A stretch of 64,000 nucleotides of DNA from Mycogone perniciosa. Its lineage: Eukaryota; Ascomycota; Sordariomycetes; Hypocreales; Hypocreaceae. A program made the translations under genes and the position numbers. The notes under the pieces were generated by a model. It ran no database searches. It saw nothing but the letters and a program-made list of their open reading frames with translations, and was not told where the DNA came from. Location of the stretch: the NCBI GenBank assembly GCA_025331125.1, contig JAOALB010000094.1, positions 1 to 64,000 on the forward strand. The letters are read 5' to 3'. Within the stretch, counting starts at the first letter, position 1; each line of letters starts with the position of its first letter. Below are positions 23,502 through 35,563 of this stretch, in pieces.

Positions 23502-26500
23502 ATGCAGAGTGACACCGTTCCGGAGCATGTTGATTTGCTCGGCAACCCGACCCCAGTCATAAAATGGCTTGAGGAACAGGAAAAGAAGTTGCAACAGAGG
23601 TGCGAATTAGCCAGCTTCTTTGGTCAATATCTTTTACTGAGTGTACGTAGTCGAGCGAGTTCAATTTTCGATAAAATCCTGGGAGAAGCAGCTCAGTCCA
23701 GGTCAGTCTCAGGCAATGCCTGTGTGAGGCTTTGTGGTTTCGTAGAGCGAACGTCCAAGGCCCAAACTGAGGAACTACAGCAATGGGCCTTCTCTCGAGA
23801 TGTAACGTTCAAGCTCTATGACTTCTACATTGATTGGAATGAGTTTGATCATCACCGATCAATGAGACTTGTTCTTGATTTGATAGCTCAGCTACTCAGG
23901 AGGAATCCTGACAAGACAGTTGCTCTGGCTACCAGGGATTCCCTTCTGGACAACTTAGTATCAATTGTAATCGGTCGCTCTACAAAGCCGGTGGCCAAGT
24001 CGGCCCTTAAAACTCTTGATTACTTCTTCACCAAAGGAGTCTTCAATCTGGATGATATCAAATCCACTCACCTCTCCCTTCACCAGGAACTAGCCCAGGC
24101 CAACGATACCGAAGTATGGAGGACTTTCATGACCGAACTATTCCAATGGATGCGATTGCACTTTATTTGTCCCGCGGCCGGCAAGTTCGTAGTGAGCTTG
24201 TATCGAGGCCTGCGACAAAGAGATCGAGAACATGCCAGTGACTTGAGCATAGAGACTTGGTATCAATGGCTTCTGGACTTCCTAGTGGAAGAGCCAAACC
24301 TGCTGGAGCAAATCAAGAACTACATCTTCCTCCCTCTCTTCAAAGCGGACAGAGTTGAGGCTCTGAGGTTTTTGCAAAGAATGAACGAGAACGAGTCCGT
24401 TTCCTCCACTGTCAATAAGGATTTTGATATAGCCGCACTTCTCTCCTTGGCTGCCTTGGAAACCGGGAAGAAAGTTGGCCTTGTGGAAGAGCCTTGTAAA
24501 ACAGTCACATATCCCCCTTGCGAGATGTAGCTAACGAACATTAGATCTGGACGGTGATAATCAAGCCGAGGAGAGCTCATCTATTGTTCTCCACGAAGAT
24601 GTTCTTCAGAGCGTTTTGGCCCACCCCTCTCATGAGGTTCGGTCGTCGGCACTTACTCTGCTGATAAGTTCTCCATCGACCACGAGACCTTACTCCTCTA
24701 CCACCCTTGACCTGCTCAAAAGGCACTTGGGCACCTTCTTCGCAGACCCAGACGCCAAATTCCGGGTTGATGTCTGTGCTCGGGCAAGAGACATGTTCAA
24801 AAGGGTACGTGGCGCTATTTCGGTCCTGAAGCGAAGTATACCAAGAGCAAGATCCAAGGCCCGGAAGAGTATTCTGGAAGACGCCACCAGCGTCGCTCAG
24901 CCAATACTCTACCGTACCAACTTGATTTCACTCCCAGAATCCCAGTTAATACATGGTCTTGAATACCACGAAAAGTTCTTATGCTGGTATATCGGCTTCT
25001 TATGCGCCGAGCTGACCCCAACTGCCTCGTATCAAAGGCATATTACATCCCTCAAAAGCTTGATGTTCATTCTCCGCCTAGAGGGAGAAAATTCCAAGAC
25101 CTGGGAAACAGCCGAAGACCAAGAGTTATTTTTTGACCACTTTGACGACAGATGGATGCGGGCCCTCTCTGATTTGGTTATGGATCCATTCGATGACGTG
25201 AGAGAAATATCATCGATGGCATTGGCGCGGATCCTTTCTGATCAGAGATATCGGCGATTCACTTTGAATCGTCAAGAAGCGGGCACAAATCCTGCAGGGG
25301 AGCTGGGTGAGCTCTTACAACGGGCAGACCAGCTTTCGCTCCGCACGGCGAGGGCTGACCATTCGGACGGTGTCGCTAGGGCTTCTCAGCTGCTATACAA
25401 GTTCTTAGAGACAGGAGAAGACCGCCTCAATCTTCTTTCAAGACTTGTTGATTCGCTCGAAAACAAAATATCAGAAGCAGAGACAGATCTCGGCCGCGCA
25501 GTTCTCGATCACCCCTTACACAGTAACTTTGCATCGTTGTGCTTTACTTGGCAAGTCGTTTCGGAAAAGAGCTTCTCTACATCGGAACTTGAGTCTGTTG
25601 TTGTTGTGCAAGAGAGGCTTGCGGCCTGTTGCGAACGCATCTGGGCTGCGGTTCGAGACATTCTTTGCGATGACTCCCCCGAAGGACACCTACCCTCAGA
25701 GCTAGAAGATATGGAGGGTCTCGAAACAAAAGGCCTCTTGAGCTATAGCTTCCGGGCAATCCATGAGTCAAGGTAGCTTTCCCTCTGTATGTTGTCGTGT
25801 GGTTTCTGCGAACTCACTATTTTTAGTAATCTTATGCGGACGTTGGCATCGACGATGAGGAATCAATCTCGAGAAGGATTCGTAACCCCATCACGAACTC
25901 TGTTTGAGAAAATCGGAAACTTGACGTTTGATCAATTGGTCAGCTTGAGGCATCGAGGAGCGTTCACAACCGTTGCATCAACTTTTGCAACCTGCTGCCA
26001 GTTGATGAAGCATCTAGAATATGCTGATGAGGAGGAACCCATACTAAGTGTGTGGTACAAGGTAAGTGAGAACAAGATTGCTTAAATTAGCATCCTAAGT
26101 TGCCTATACGCAGCTGCTGTCTCGCTTTGTTGTACTAATACATAACTTCAATGCACAGGGTACTATAAATGCGATTTTTACGCAAGCATCTACAACTCGA
26201 AGATCTGCCGGAATTCCCTCCCTCATGACGGGAATTCTCACAGCAAATGCAGCCCATCCATCATTCGACGAGGTGATGGAAAAACTCATTGAAATTGCCA
26301 GCACTGAGGCTCGCGTCACAGAGACGGATGGTTCCCATCTGCCACAGGTCCATGCTTACAACTGCCTCAAAGACATCTTCAAGAACTCGCTCCTGTCATC
26401 AATGGGAAACAAATCCGAGGAGTACCTCCCTCAGTGTCTAGAACTGGCTGCAAGTGGCCTCAAGTCAGAGGTCTGGGCCATTCGCAACTGTGGTTTGATC

Positions 26501-28508
26501 TTTCTCCGCAGTTTAATCGACAACCTCTTCGGATCACAAGAGAGCAAGGCTATGATAGAGGCAGGGTGGGATGGGAAAGCTAACCGAATTCCATACCACC
26601 GATACCCTAACCTTCCCACAGTTTTGGCAAATCTTCTGAAGTCCGGTCACCAGATGGTATCCTCGACGACTGCATCGTCGGCAGCTGAGTCTGTATTCCC
26701 AGCCCTAGACATAATCCGCCGATCTGGGCCCCCTAGCCTACTTCGAGATGAGATTCAGATCCATGTCGCAGCCTACCTGTCTAGCCCTGTATGGCATGTC
26801 CGTGAAATAGCAGCCAGGACCCTTTGTTCGTGTCTCCTTCACGATAAATGGCTTCATACTATCAAAGATATTTTCCACAAGGCTCTTGAAGATACAACCA
26901 CTAACAGTCAGAATCATGTCCATGGAGTACTTCTGTCTCTCAAATTCGTTGTTGAGAGACTTGGGGAAGTGGCTTTGGATCGCCTCACAGGTACGTGTCA
27001 AGAGAAATATCCTCGATAGTCGTAAACTAATATATAAGACAGCCGACTTGCCTGAGTTGATAGCTTTCCTTGAACAGATAAAAGTCGATGTTCGGTACAT
27101 TCACTGCCCGGATGTTGTGGCTGCATACCTGGAAGTCGTCAATATGATATGGATGTTCCAAATATCCATTTCTCAGCCTCTACAACCAGCTGAGGTTTCT
27201 ATACCGACAGTCTGTGGATCTGCCTTACTCAAGGCGCAGAGTGTCCTTAGTGGAATAATCTCTGCTTCTCAACAAGATGAGCCCATTTCACGTGTCAGGG
27301 CGCTTTTACTGGAAAATCACATAGGGGCCGACACTATGGTTACGGCTCTTGAGGCGATGCCAAAGCTGTGGCATTCCATCTCAAAACTAGACGCCATCCT
27401 TTCGGCATTATGCGTTCTATACATTGATATTTGTCTGAAGACTAGATTCATTGACCCCCAGGTTGTGGCTGTCCACAACCTCGCTGAGCTTATGGACCTG
27501 CTTATTCAAGAGGGCAAGATTGACACTCTGCCAACGTCGTTACTGACAGATTTATGGGCCGTTCTGCCTCTACGCTCGTTGAATCCGGCTCTCTCAAATT
27601 CCATCATCAGAGTCAGTGGTGGTATAATGGCTGCCGTGGGACATTCCCAAGGCCTCTCTACGTCTAGCCTGCAAAACTGGGGTCTGATGATTGGTGATGC
27701 AGGCTTGGATGATAAAGTAAGTTGCCTCATTACCTATCATGAAAAATACAGGACTAACTGTTTTCAGAGCTTTGATACTCGCCTTGCTGCCGCAGAGTCT
27801 CTCCGTTCGTTCTTCAACGTAATCGGAAACACCTGCGAAGATGAAGCATATATCCCTGCGCTTGTTGCCCTCTACGACTCCTTGAACGATGACGATGACG
27901 AGGTCCGCGAGGTTGGTTCCACCGCTGTCAAGGCCATTCTCGGCCAAGACCTCGTTTCCATTGAAGCTGCCAACCGTCTTCTGCAGTGGCTAGTCCAGCA
28001 CTTTAGCAAAACACCAGCATTCAAGTTCATCGTCGCAAGTCGTATCGTTGGAGATTGCGGTACCACCGCAGCGGGTCGTCCTTGGCAATCTGCCGAGATT
28101 CAACTTACCGCCGTCCTCAAGTTTGACGACTCACTATTTGCCATTGAAGAGCAGAACCTTTTCGTAGACGAAGTCCGCGAGACGAGGCGCTGGATATCCG
28201 TCTTTGAAAGCCTGAGCTGGGAAGATGATGATGATAGCGAAATGCTTGTTAAGTTGGACCAGTGGATATGCGGGGGCTTGGGCCGATTGGAGCAGCTTCT
28301 GGGGCGGGAAGACGGACCCCTTGGTTGGGCTTCAAATCCTCATGTCTTTGCCATTTGCACGCGCATCATTTGTGATGCTGTGACATTGAGTAAAGCTCAT
28401 GGCAGCCCCGAACTACATGAAGCGATTACCAAGACCAAAGGCCTGCTACGCTCACACAACCATCATGTTTCAAGGTTACTCATAGAACCGTTTGAGACGC
28501 AAAGGTAG
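23502..28508 (+). CDS. trm732: TRM732/THADA-type protein (DUF2428), tRNA 2'-O-methylation partner
   Basis: Large helical-repeat protein. The yeast homologue Trm732 works with the methyltransferase Trm7 to 2'-O-methylate position 32 in the tRNA anticodon loop. Exons are 23502-24495, 24545-25772, 25827-26061, 26159-26990, 27043-27716 and 27768-28508, giving 1567 aa. The central region (about residues 350-800) carries the DUF2428 hallmark blocks: HPSHEVRSSALTLL, KFLCWYIGFLCAELTP and WMRALSDLVMDPFDDVREIS, followed by the NLMRTLASTMRN segment. ARM/HEAT-like helices continue to the end (FDTRLAAAESLRSFF). It is a binding partner, so no catalytic methyltransferase motif is expected and none is seen. 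Intron 5 (27717-27767) is 51 nt, divisible by three and without a stop. It is convergent with the DUF3074 gene. Confidence 0.88.
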
Positions 28509-28765
28509 AAGATTAAGAAAAAGAAAGTGCGATGCCAAAGGGTTCCCAAGCAAAAGACTATATATGTGAGCATGCCACCTATCTCTACTATGACCATTCA
28601 GTCGCCAGTCTTGGCCGTGCAATCAATGTTAATAAACTCACCAAAAAAGCCTGCTCGTATCAAGCTGAATATTCAACACCCCCAAAACGCCATGCCTTCT
28701 TCCCAAATGCTTCATGGTCATAAACACATGATAGTTCTTCCTCTTCAGTCTGATATTGTCTGCTA
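28509..28765. other. Convergent 3' spacer
   Basis: A 257-nt gap between the stops of TRM732 (rightward) and the DUF3074 gene (leftward). It must hold both 3' UTRs, which may overlap. No other signal is seen. Confidence 0.5.
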
Positions 28766-30747
28766 TTACGCCGATTTTGTACTCCCTATCCCTGAACCCT
28801 TCGAAGACGACGAGTTAGCCCTATCGATCCCGCCCATCCTGCCAAGTTTGGCCACCAGCATTGTATTCTGTGCCTGAAGCTCGCCGACCTGACCTTGGAG
28901 GATCTGAATCCGCTTCAACGCCACATCTCTCTCTGCTTTCACCTTCTCCAACTCCAGGGTCAGGTTGAGTTTCTCCTCCCGCTCTACCGTCTTGCGTCGT
29001 CGTGCATCTGCCTTGCGCTCTTCTTGCTCACGCTTCTCCTCCAATTTCTGCAGCTCGCGCTTGTACTTGGCTTCCTGCTTAGCTATCTCCTTTTCGTGCT
29101 TCTCACGCACCTTGGCCACCATCGCGTCATCTTTCTCTTTGCCATCCCGCTGTTTGCTTTCCAAGCGCTTCTGCATCAGAGCGGCCTTCTCGTCCAGTTT
29201 GCGGCGTCTGTCTTGGAGCTTCCTAAGTTCCTTGTCGAGTTGTTGGTTTCCCAACGACTTGGATTCGTCAGAGTTGCTTCCCGCGACACTCTGTGTGCGG
29301 TTTTCCTGGGTCAGATTCTTTTCGAGGGCGGAAGTGAAGCTACGTATTGACGAAGTTTCACTGGATATGTGATCGTCTTCTTGTTCGTCGGGTTCTTCAG
29401 TTGTCCCGCGCAGGTCGTCCTGGCTGGCGTTACTGGCGGCAGGACTGCTGAATTGCCATAATCCACTGGCGACAACCGATGAAGCAACCCCAAAGACTCC
29501 GCTTATGATGCCATATATACCGTTGCTACTAGGAACACCCTCGGCGACTTCATTTTGAGGGTCTTCAGGGGTGTTGATGATAGGCACCTGTGGCACATCG
29601 TGGCCATTAGTTGGCTGAACTTTCGCTCCTGTGGCCTCCTCGTTTCCAGTACTATCGTCTTCGGTTGCCGCAAAGTTATTTGCTGACTTGGCAGTAACCC
29701 AATTGACAAACTTGCCTGCGTCGCCAACGATACCAGGAGGTGTGCCCTTCTCAACCATAAAGCGCGGCACGCTGCCGCCCGGGTCGCTCCGGGTTACCAT
29801 AAGCCACTCAATGGCCATGGGTCGTCCCTCCTGCGGTTCCATACTCGGCCTCCTACTGTTGTCATCAGCGGTCAAATCCGTTGATGATAGTGACCTTTTT
29901 GCAGCTGGTGATGCAGTTTCGATGGGTATCTCTCTAATCAGCTCGACGGATTCGTACTGGCCGCGAATGATGCCTGGCCGCTGAGGGCACTCGGGGTGAA
30001 CGCAAGGTTTAGAGACAACGATGTACTGCCGTAGTGGTCTTGGTTCGGCCCGTGGTATGTGGGAGAAGTCGGTTGTCAGGAGGAGTGTGATGAAGTCTCT
30101 CGGAGACGTGGGACCAGGAAACTGCGCGGAGAGTTGAAAGACTACATCCATAGAGTCAGCTCCAGCCCGTATTCCCCAGTTGACGATGAAATTAGCATAC
30201 CGCTTAGATGTCCTGCATCTTCAACATTCCGATTCTCAACGCTCTTGTCCGCGCCAATGCCTCGAATGTTCCCGCTACCCGGCGACCCCTGAACCTTCAT
30301 CGTTTCGGCAAATTCGATCTCAAGCCCCGTTTTCCACGCATCAAAAGATATACCCTCGTGTACGCTCCGCCTCGCAAACCACGCCCCCTTGCCATCCTTG
30401 GCCGCAAGCTTATAGACGCTGATGCCCAGCGGGTTGTCCCTGACATTCACCTTGATCTCCTTCCACTCCTTACGTAGCTGTTGGGCCATGGCAAGCGAGG
30501 CGCCCGACTGGCGCTGCGAGTGCGACTTTAGCACCCCATCGAAGAGAACAGCAGAGTCGGTCTTGGAGCGCGCTCGTCCCGTTGTCGCTGTCGCTGTCGC
30601 TGTCGCTGTCGTGGGAGAGGGAATTGATTCAACAACGGTTTGTGCATCGGCGAATATCTCGTTCACAAAGGGCTTGAGGCTGTCCAGCGGCACGTCATCC
30701 CAATCAATGGGGCCCAGCGCCTGGAGCGGTTCGTGATGGTTCGCCAT
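28766..30747 (-). CDS. DUF3074 (START-like) coiled-coil protein
   Basis: Fungal protein of unknown role. Exons are 30201-30747 and 28766-30141 (59-nt intron), 640 aa. Residues about 90-330 match the DUF3074 family as I remember it, a START-like lipid-binding fold: WFARRSVHEGISFDAWKTGL, RDFITLLLTTDF, LRQYIVVSKPCVHP and EWLMVTRSDPGGSVPRFMVE. Residues about 400-440 contain a Gly/Val-rich stretch (IYGIISGVFGVASSVVASGL) that could be a weak membrane contact. The C-terminal 130 residues form a strongly charged coiled coil rich in Lys/Glu/Arg. Near the N-terminus a hexanucleotide repeat encodes Thr-Ala repeats. A lipid-related scaffold role is inferred from the fold only. Confidence 0.82.
30583..30611. 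repeat. TGTCGC hexanucleotide repeat inside the DUF3074 gene
   Basis: Nearly five perfect copies of TGTCGC on the plus strand. On the coding (minus) strand they encode an alternating Thr-Ala run near residue 50. Being a multiple of three, unit changes would lengthen or shorten the protein without a frameshift. Confidence 0.85.
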
Positions 30748-31510
30748 CGTCGGCCTGCCGGAGCGATGTAGAAAGAAGGATGGATCGATAAGGACTCCCA
30801 GAAAAAAGCACGTTTACATCACCTCTCCATGGCCCTTCAACAACATACACAAGGGAGGAGAAAGGACGGAACCGGGCAGCTTGAGGGGGGAGAAGATCAA
30901 TTGTTATATTATACCTGAGCACCCACAGGGGGTCGTTTGGCAGGCAGAAGAGGATAGGACGGTGGGAAAGCCGCGGGCACTTTATGCCGACGGACTTATC
31001 AAGGTGTGGCCTCACTGCCTGACGTCACGCAGCGGATTGCCCTATTAGTGCGGCGGAGTATGTATATACTTCGTACGGAGGACAGAGGACGAACTCCCTA
31101 CCCCATAGCTACCCCGTACAGTGTGCTTACCAGCTCAATGAGTACGAAGTAATAGTTGAATGCATAAACGTTAGTAAGCCTTCGCATTCGCAACGAAAAC
31201 CAACGAACGGGATCCGTAATCATCCGGGCGCCGCGCATCACGTGCATATTCGCCGCATGAAGCCGGAGCACAGAGCTCGCCGCCTCCCGATAGTCCCGGC
31301 TTCTCCGGACAGCTCACATCACCAAGACAGTTTAATGGTAATTCTATTTTCTAATCCTGATCGTACTTATGAAAAGCCAATTTGCCCGGGTTTCGGTGGT
31401 GTTGGTATCCTGAAAAAACAAACAAAAAATCATACGAAACGACCGCTTGCACTGGATGCTTATGCTTATGCATGTCCGAAGACGTCATATCCTTCCCTCC
31501 CATGTCGACC
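30748..31510. other. Spacer upstream of the DUF3074 gene
   Basis: Holds the DUF3074 promoter (left) and the 3' flank of the sterol-transfer gene (right). GGAGTATGTATATACTTCGTACGGAG lies near 31056-31081, GTACGAAGTA near 31143, and CACGTG near 31240. No gene is supported. Confidence 0.5.
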
Positions 31511-34500
31511 CTAAATCTTGCTTAGGCTTCTCGCCTTCATGACGGAATCATGATCACTCCGACAGCTCCCACAGTAGCCATCGCGCCATGCCTCAAGCGC
31601 CTTCTTACGGTCTGATGGCATCGAACTCATCACCTTCTGTGCTGCAGATTCTCCTGGCTTTCCATCATCACTTTGCAGCATCAACTCGAGATCGTCGCAG
31701 AGAGACTTCTCATTGATGAGCCAGTTCTCCCATTCCGACTCCAGCATCTCCCGTTCAATGCTATTCACAACACGCATAGCCACAAGTAAGTCGTGTCGGT
31801 ATGTTCCCAGCCGCTGTCGAGTCCTTCGTAACCGGCGAGCCGTGGATCGACTTGACGGCGAGGAGAGCGCTGCTCCAGCATCCTCCCATGGAGTATCCAT
31901 GCTTGTTGAATCCAGTAGCTCTTTGAATGTGCCAAAGCAAGTGCTATTCTGTGGAAATGAAAGTTCGTTCCCATTCGATCCAGCGGCTTCATGCAAGTCC
32001 GCTATGTAAATGGCCTTGCTCATCATGTGGTTCGGCGACACCCCAAGACGACGTATGAAGTTCGCTGCCCGCCGCTCTTGCCACCAGGTCGAAGCCTCTG
32101 ACGATGATAACATCAGATTCGTGGCAGCACTGAGTCCGAGTAGTATCAAGATTACCCAATGTGCAGACACCACACTGCACAGCTTTTTCAGGACAGCAAT
32201 TATCCATATGATCACCGAAGAAATAACGCTCTCCCCGAGGGATCGCACCGTCTCAAACAAAATCGCAGTCAGAGTGCGCGGCTTTATCGCTTGCTTCTTC
32301 CTCGACTCTGTTGGAGCAGGTGAGAACACTACCACTTGAGTCTGTTGACCGACCTGGCCGTAAACCTGAATAGCCCTACTTGTCCGACTCCTTGCACCAA
32401 GCTTGTGAACTTGGTCAGTAGCCAACTCTGCGAGCTCTTCGGCATCGCTCGCCGCATCGCGAAGTGCTTGGCGTTCTACCAGGTTCTTCGATAGTGGCGG
32501 CGACTTTGACCAATCAATCCGGACGTAAATACTAAGTTTGCACTTTGACTTGGCCACATGTGTGATGACCACTTTTGTGACCAGTTTAAGAAGCTGAGAA
32601 TAAGGAAGATGCCACGCCGTCCTGGTATGTGTAACCACGTATGTGACATGATCGTTAAACAAATCAATGGTCTGAGAATCTTTGATATCAGCCGTCCTTG
32701 ATCGACCGAGAGCGTCGACATAATCAATCTTGAACTGAAAGCCTCGACTCATCACTTCTTGCTCATTCCGAACCCATGGCTCTTGGGCAATCTGCTTGGC
32801 ACGATGTTCAAAGTATAACTTTGGAAACACAAAGCTCTTGTCGCCGAACAGAGCGTGGAAGCATGCCTTGGCACTAATCTCGAAATTTCTTTCGGCCGCC
32901 ATCTGTTTCATGTCTTCTGGCTCATAGATGACAGCATGCTTCGGCAGATTCAATTTTATTGGAAACTTCTGTCCAGAGCTGGGAGGCTGGATGCGAGGAA
33001 GTTCAGTCGGCGGTCGATCTACGGGCTTCCCAGAAGCAGTACCGTCGTCCATAGGCGTGCTTGATGACACCTCCTCCCAGCTCTCGGCGCTGGGGCTTGG
33101 CCTCTCGTATTCGTGTCTGTCGATATTGATCAAGGCACTGATTATTTCCAAAGTATCCAGTGGCTCTTCAGCTTGGAGATTATCCACGAGAAGATTGAGA
33201 CGGGCGTGGAGAAGTTGTAGATCATCCAAGAAGACCTTGATAGTTATCCTCGTATAGCCTGTATCGTTGATATCCTGACCTAAGTGCAAGAAGATAAAAT
33301 CGCAGTCCCTGCCAGCAGCTGCCGTCACCTCGGTGATGATGTCCAAATTGATGTTGTATGCCGTCACCAAGCCCATTTGTTGGCTGTAGAAATACATATT
33401 CTCTGAAGTGACGTAGATCCTGCCATCTCCAGCCAGTAATTCGCTCTTGGAATCCTCAAGAGAGCTAGACCATGCTGCTCGGAACACGAGAACCAGTCTC
33501 TCTTCTGGAGGTGCATTCGGAAACAGGAGACGGAACTGCGCGTGCTGAATCCTCAGTTCGGCAGGGTAGTTTGCTGGGAGCGATTCACTGGCCTTCTTTC
33601 CCTGTGCAACCTCTCCAAGTGGTGTTTGTGAGCCTTCGGACATCACAACACCTATGGGATCATCGTCAATCTGAGATGCCACGGGCTGTTCTTGAGAGTA
33701 CATGGTTCCCCAAACATTGCTCCCCCAATAATTAGCCACCACTGACGTCGGCAGCTTCTTGCCTCCCAGCACATGGCCTCGCTCGCCAGCAACAAGGACC
33801 GCGGTGCGGCTTAGGTTTGTACTTGTTGGGGGTCTTGCCAAAGTTGGGGGAGCAAGAGTGCCTGGTTTGTTGTCCAGCGGTGGTAGTGGTCCTGGTGTTG
33901 GTTTGGCCGGGCTTGATGACCCCGTAGCCAGGAGGTTTTGGGTACTCAGATTGACAAAAGCACCAGATGAGCTGGAACTTGCGAGTGTGGTTTCGGGAAC
34001 AGCACCAAATGTCGCCTTCCTGCTAAGATCAAGCTTTTGGATGATCCTTGCGGCATGTTCACGTCCACTCTCACCCTCCTCCCGGGCCAGGTCTCGCCCC
34101 AAAGCCGCTATAGACCGACGAGAGATGCTACCATTAGGATCATAACTCGGTCGAATCGTCGGACCACCTTCTAATGCTGGAAGGGGAAGGGTAGCACTTC
34201 GTTCGAAAGCTGGCGTCGGCTCATCAGCAGGCCCAAGTTGTGCATCGGCTCCCTTTGCCGAGAATTCGGGGATGCTTGGGGGAGATATTGAAAAGGCCGG
34301 GTCAGCGCCATCGGGCAATGAAGTGGTATCTCGGTCCATGCTCGCCTCAAATGCCTTCTTCTTGGTGACTTCAAAAACCTCTAGCCACTCCGTAAGCTCT
34401 TTTTGGGTCTCCGCTTGCAACAGCATGCTTTTGTTCTTTGTCTTCAACTCAAAGCAGAACCGTCTCTCCTCACCGGCAGCGGGCTTGACATTACAAAGCA

Positions 34501-35563
34501 ACACGCCGATTTCATCTCCCTGCAGGACACCTTGAGCGCCCGGCATCAACCATCCAAAAACTCCGTCCCGACAATAGTACCATCTCCGAACCCAATTATA
34601 CCTAACCGGTTTTCCGGTTACCATCCTCAAGAATAGCCAGCCCTGCTTCTCGGAAATGACAGCAACACCGTCCTTTGGCCTTACGCTGACTGGCCCACGT
34701 GAGCCTAGGAAAGGTACAGTTGATGTGCTATAATCCTCGAGTTCGCGGGATGGCTTGAATCCATCGAAAGTGAAATCGCCAAGACTTTTTCTTGCATTTT
34801 GCAATTCCCTCCTGAAAACACTATCCGAGAGCTCCATCTCCTTGGCCCAGCCTCGGACACGATCTATGTCTCGACCCCATCGTGTGGCATTTGTCGCGGC
34901 ATCGCGTGATCGATTCAGTTCCTTCCAGATATCGCAGCACACTTTGACGAGGAGCTGGTCCAGCGAGTAGCGCAGCTGGGGGGCTAGCTGGCAATAGTCC
35001 ATGGCTGCCTGTATGTACGCTTTGCGATTCTCGTACACCGAGAAGGCGTCTTCTCGGAGAGCAGACGGCTCCTTCGTCTTGGATTGGGAGACATAGCGAG
35101 AAAGAGTCGTGTCGTAGGCCCTCTGTGTCTGTTCCAAGATTCTTCGTATCTCCTTGAAGTTCCTCAGTTCGCCAGTCAGAAATGATCGGATTGGCTCCAC
35201 AACAGCGGTTTCCATCCGCTTTGTGGTGTTGAGTGATTGTGTCCAGCATTCGCGCGTGCCGTCAGCTATTCGTTTGAGAGCCAAAAAGGTATAATCGCTA
35301 TCGATGACGTTGTCCGGAAACGGCGTCGTTTTGGAGAGGTAGTTGTTGATTGTCTCCTCCAATGCGAGGAGCCCGTTCATGAGCTTCGAAGTCGATGCGA
35401 CGTATCCATTCAGCCATTTCTCAACGGCATCGACCTGATCGGCAAAGTGAGTGGCCGTCGCGCGAAAACTCGGCGAGTCGAGAACCGCCTCATTGAGCGT
35501 CACAGGGACAGCCCGGCCCGCTGCTTTCGGCGCAGCAGCCGTGGTGCCAGTTGCTTCTGGCAT
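31511..35563 (-). CDS. sip3: BAR-PH-GRAM-VASt sterol-transfer protein (SIP3/YSP1, LAM family)
   Basis: Intronless 1350-aa protein of the LAM/Ltc family, which carries sterols at ER-plasma membrane contact sites; yeast Sip3 (Lam3) and Ysp1 (Lam1) have the same layout. An N-terminal BAR-like helical domain spans about residues 20-270. The PH domain lies at about 295-400, from KQGWLFLRMVTGKPVRYNWV to LTEWLEVFEV. A low-complexity linker precedes the GRAM-like domain at about 660-775. The VASt (START-like) sterol-binding domain is at about 865-1035, for example FVFPKLYFEHRAKQ and TAWHLPYSQLLKLVTKVVIT. Two closely spaced hydrophobic segments around 1110-1150 (VISSVIIWIIAVL and WVILILLGLSAATNL) anchor it. 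Identity at family level is secure; the choice between SIP3 and YSP1 naming is not. Confidence 0.9.
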   Translation of the reverse strand: MPEATGTTAAAPKAAGRAVPVTLNEAVLDSPSFRATATHFADQVDAVEKWLNGYVASTSKLMNGLLALEETINNYLSKTTPFPDNVIDSDYTFLALKRIADGTRECWTQSLNTTKRMETAVVEPIRSFLTGELRNFKEIRRILEQTQRAYDTTLSRYVSQSKTKEPSALREDAFSVYENRKAYIQAAMDYCQLAPQLRYSLDQLLVKVCCDIWKELNRSRDAATNATRWGRDIDRVRGWAKEMELSDSVFRRELQNARKSLGDFTFDGFKPSRELEDYSTSTVPFLGSRGPVSVRPKDGVAVISEKQGWLFLRMVTGKPVRYNWVRRWYYCRDGVFGWLMPGAQGVLQGDEIGVLLCNVKPAAGEERRFCFELKTKNKSMLLQAETQKELTEWLEVFEVTKKKAFEASMDRDTTSLPDGADPAFSISPPSIPEFSAKGADAQLGPADEPTPAFERSATLPLPALEGGPTIRPSYDPNGSISRRSIAALGRDLAREEGESGREHAARIIQKLDLSRKATFGAVPETTLASSSSSGAFVNLSTQNLLATGSSSPAKPTPGPLPPLDNKPGTLAPPTLARPPTSTNLSRTAVLVAGERGHVLGGKKLPTSVVANYWGSNVWGTMYSQEQPVASQIDDDPIGVVMSEGSQTPLGEVAQGKKASESLPANYPAELRIQHAQFRLLFPNAPPEERLVLVFRAAWSSSLEDSKSELLAGDGRIYVTSENMYFYSQQMGLVTAYNINLDIITEVTAAAGRDCDFIFLHLGQDINDTGYTRITIKVFLDDLQLLHARLNLLVDNLQAEEPLDTLEIISALINIDRHEYERPSPSAESWEEVSSSTPMDDGTASGKPVDRPPTELPRIQPPSSGQKFPIKLNLPKHAVIYEPEDMKQMAAERNFEISAKACFHALFGDKSFVFPKLYFEHRAKQIAQEPWVRNEQEVMSRGFQFKIDYVDALGRSRTADIKDSQTIDLFNDHVTYVVTHTRTAWHLPYSQLLKLVTKVVITHVAKSKCKLSIYVRIDWSKSPPLSKNLVERQALRDAASDAEELAELATDQVHKLGARSRTSRAIQVYGQVGQQTQVVVFSPAPTESRKKQAIKPRTLTAILFETVRSLGESVISSVIIWIIAVLKKLCSVVSAHWVILILLGLSAATNLMLSSSEASTWWQERRAANFIRRLGVSPNHMMSKAIYIADLHEAAGSNGNELSFPQNSTCFGTFKELLDSTSMDTPWEDAGAALSSPSSRSTARRLRRTRQRLGTYRHDLLVAMRVVNSIEREMLESEWENWLINEKSLCDDLELMLQSDDGKPGESAAQKVMSSMPSDRKKALEAWRDGYCGSCRSDHDSVMKARSLSKI

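Noticed and set aside
28895..29350. 151-codon Leu-rich plus-strand frame that looks like a membrane protein
   Set aside because: It is the reverse complement of the Lys/Glu-rich coiled coil of the DUF3074 protein, which always yields Leu/Phe-rich antisense frames.
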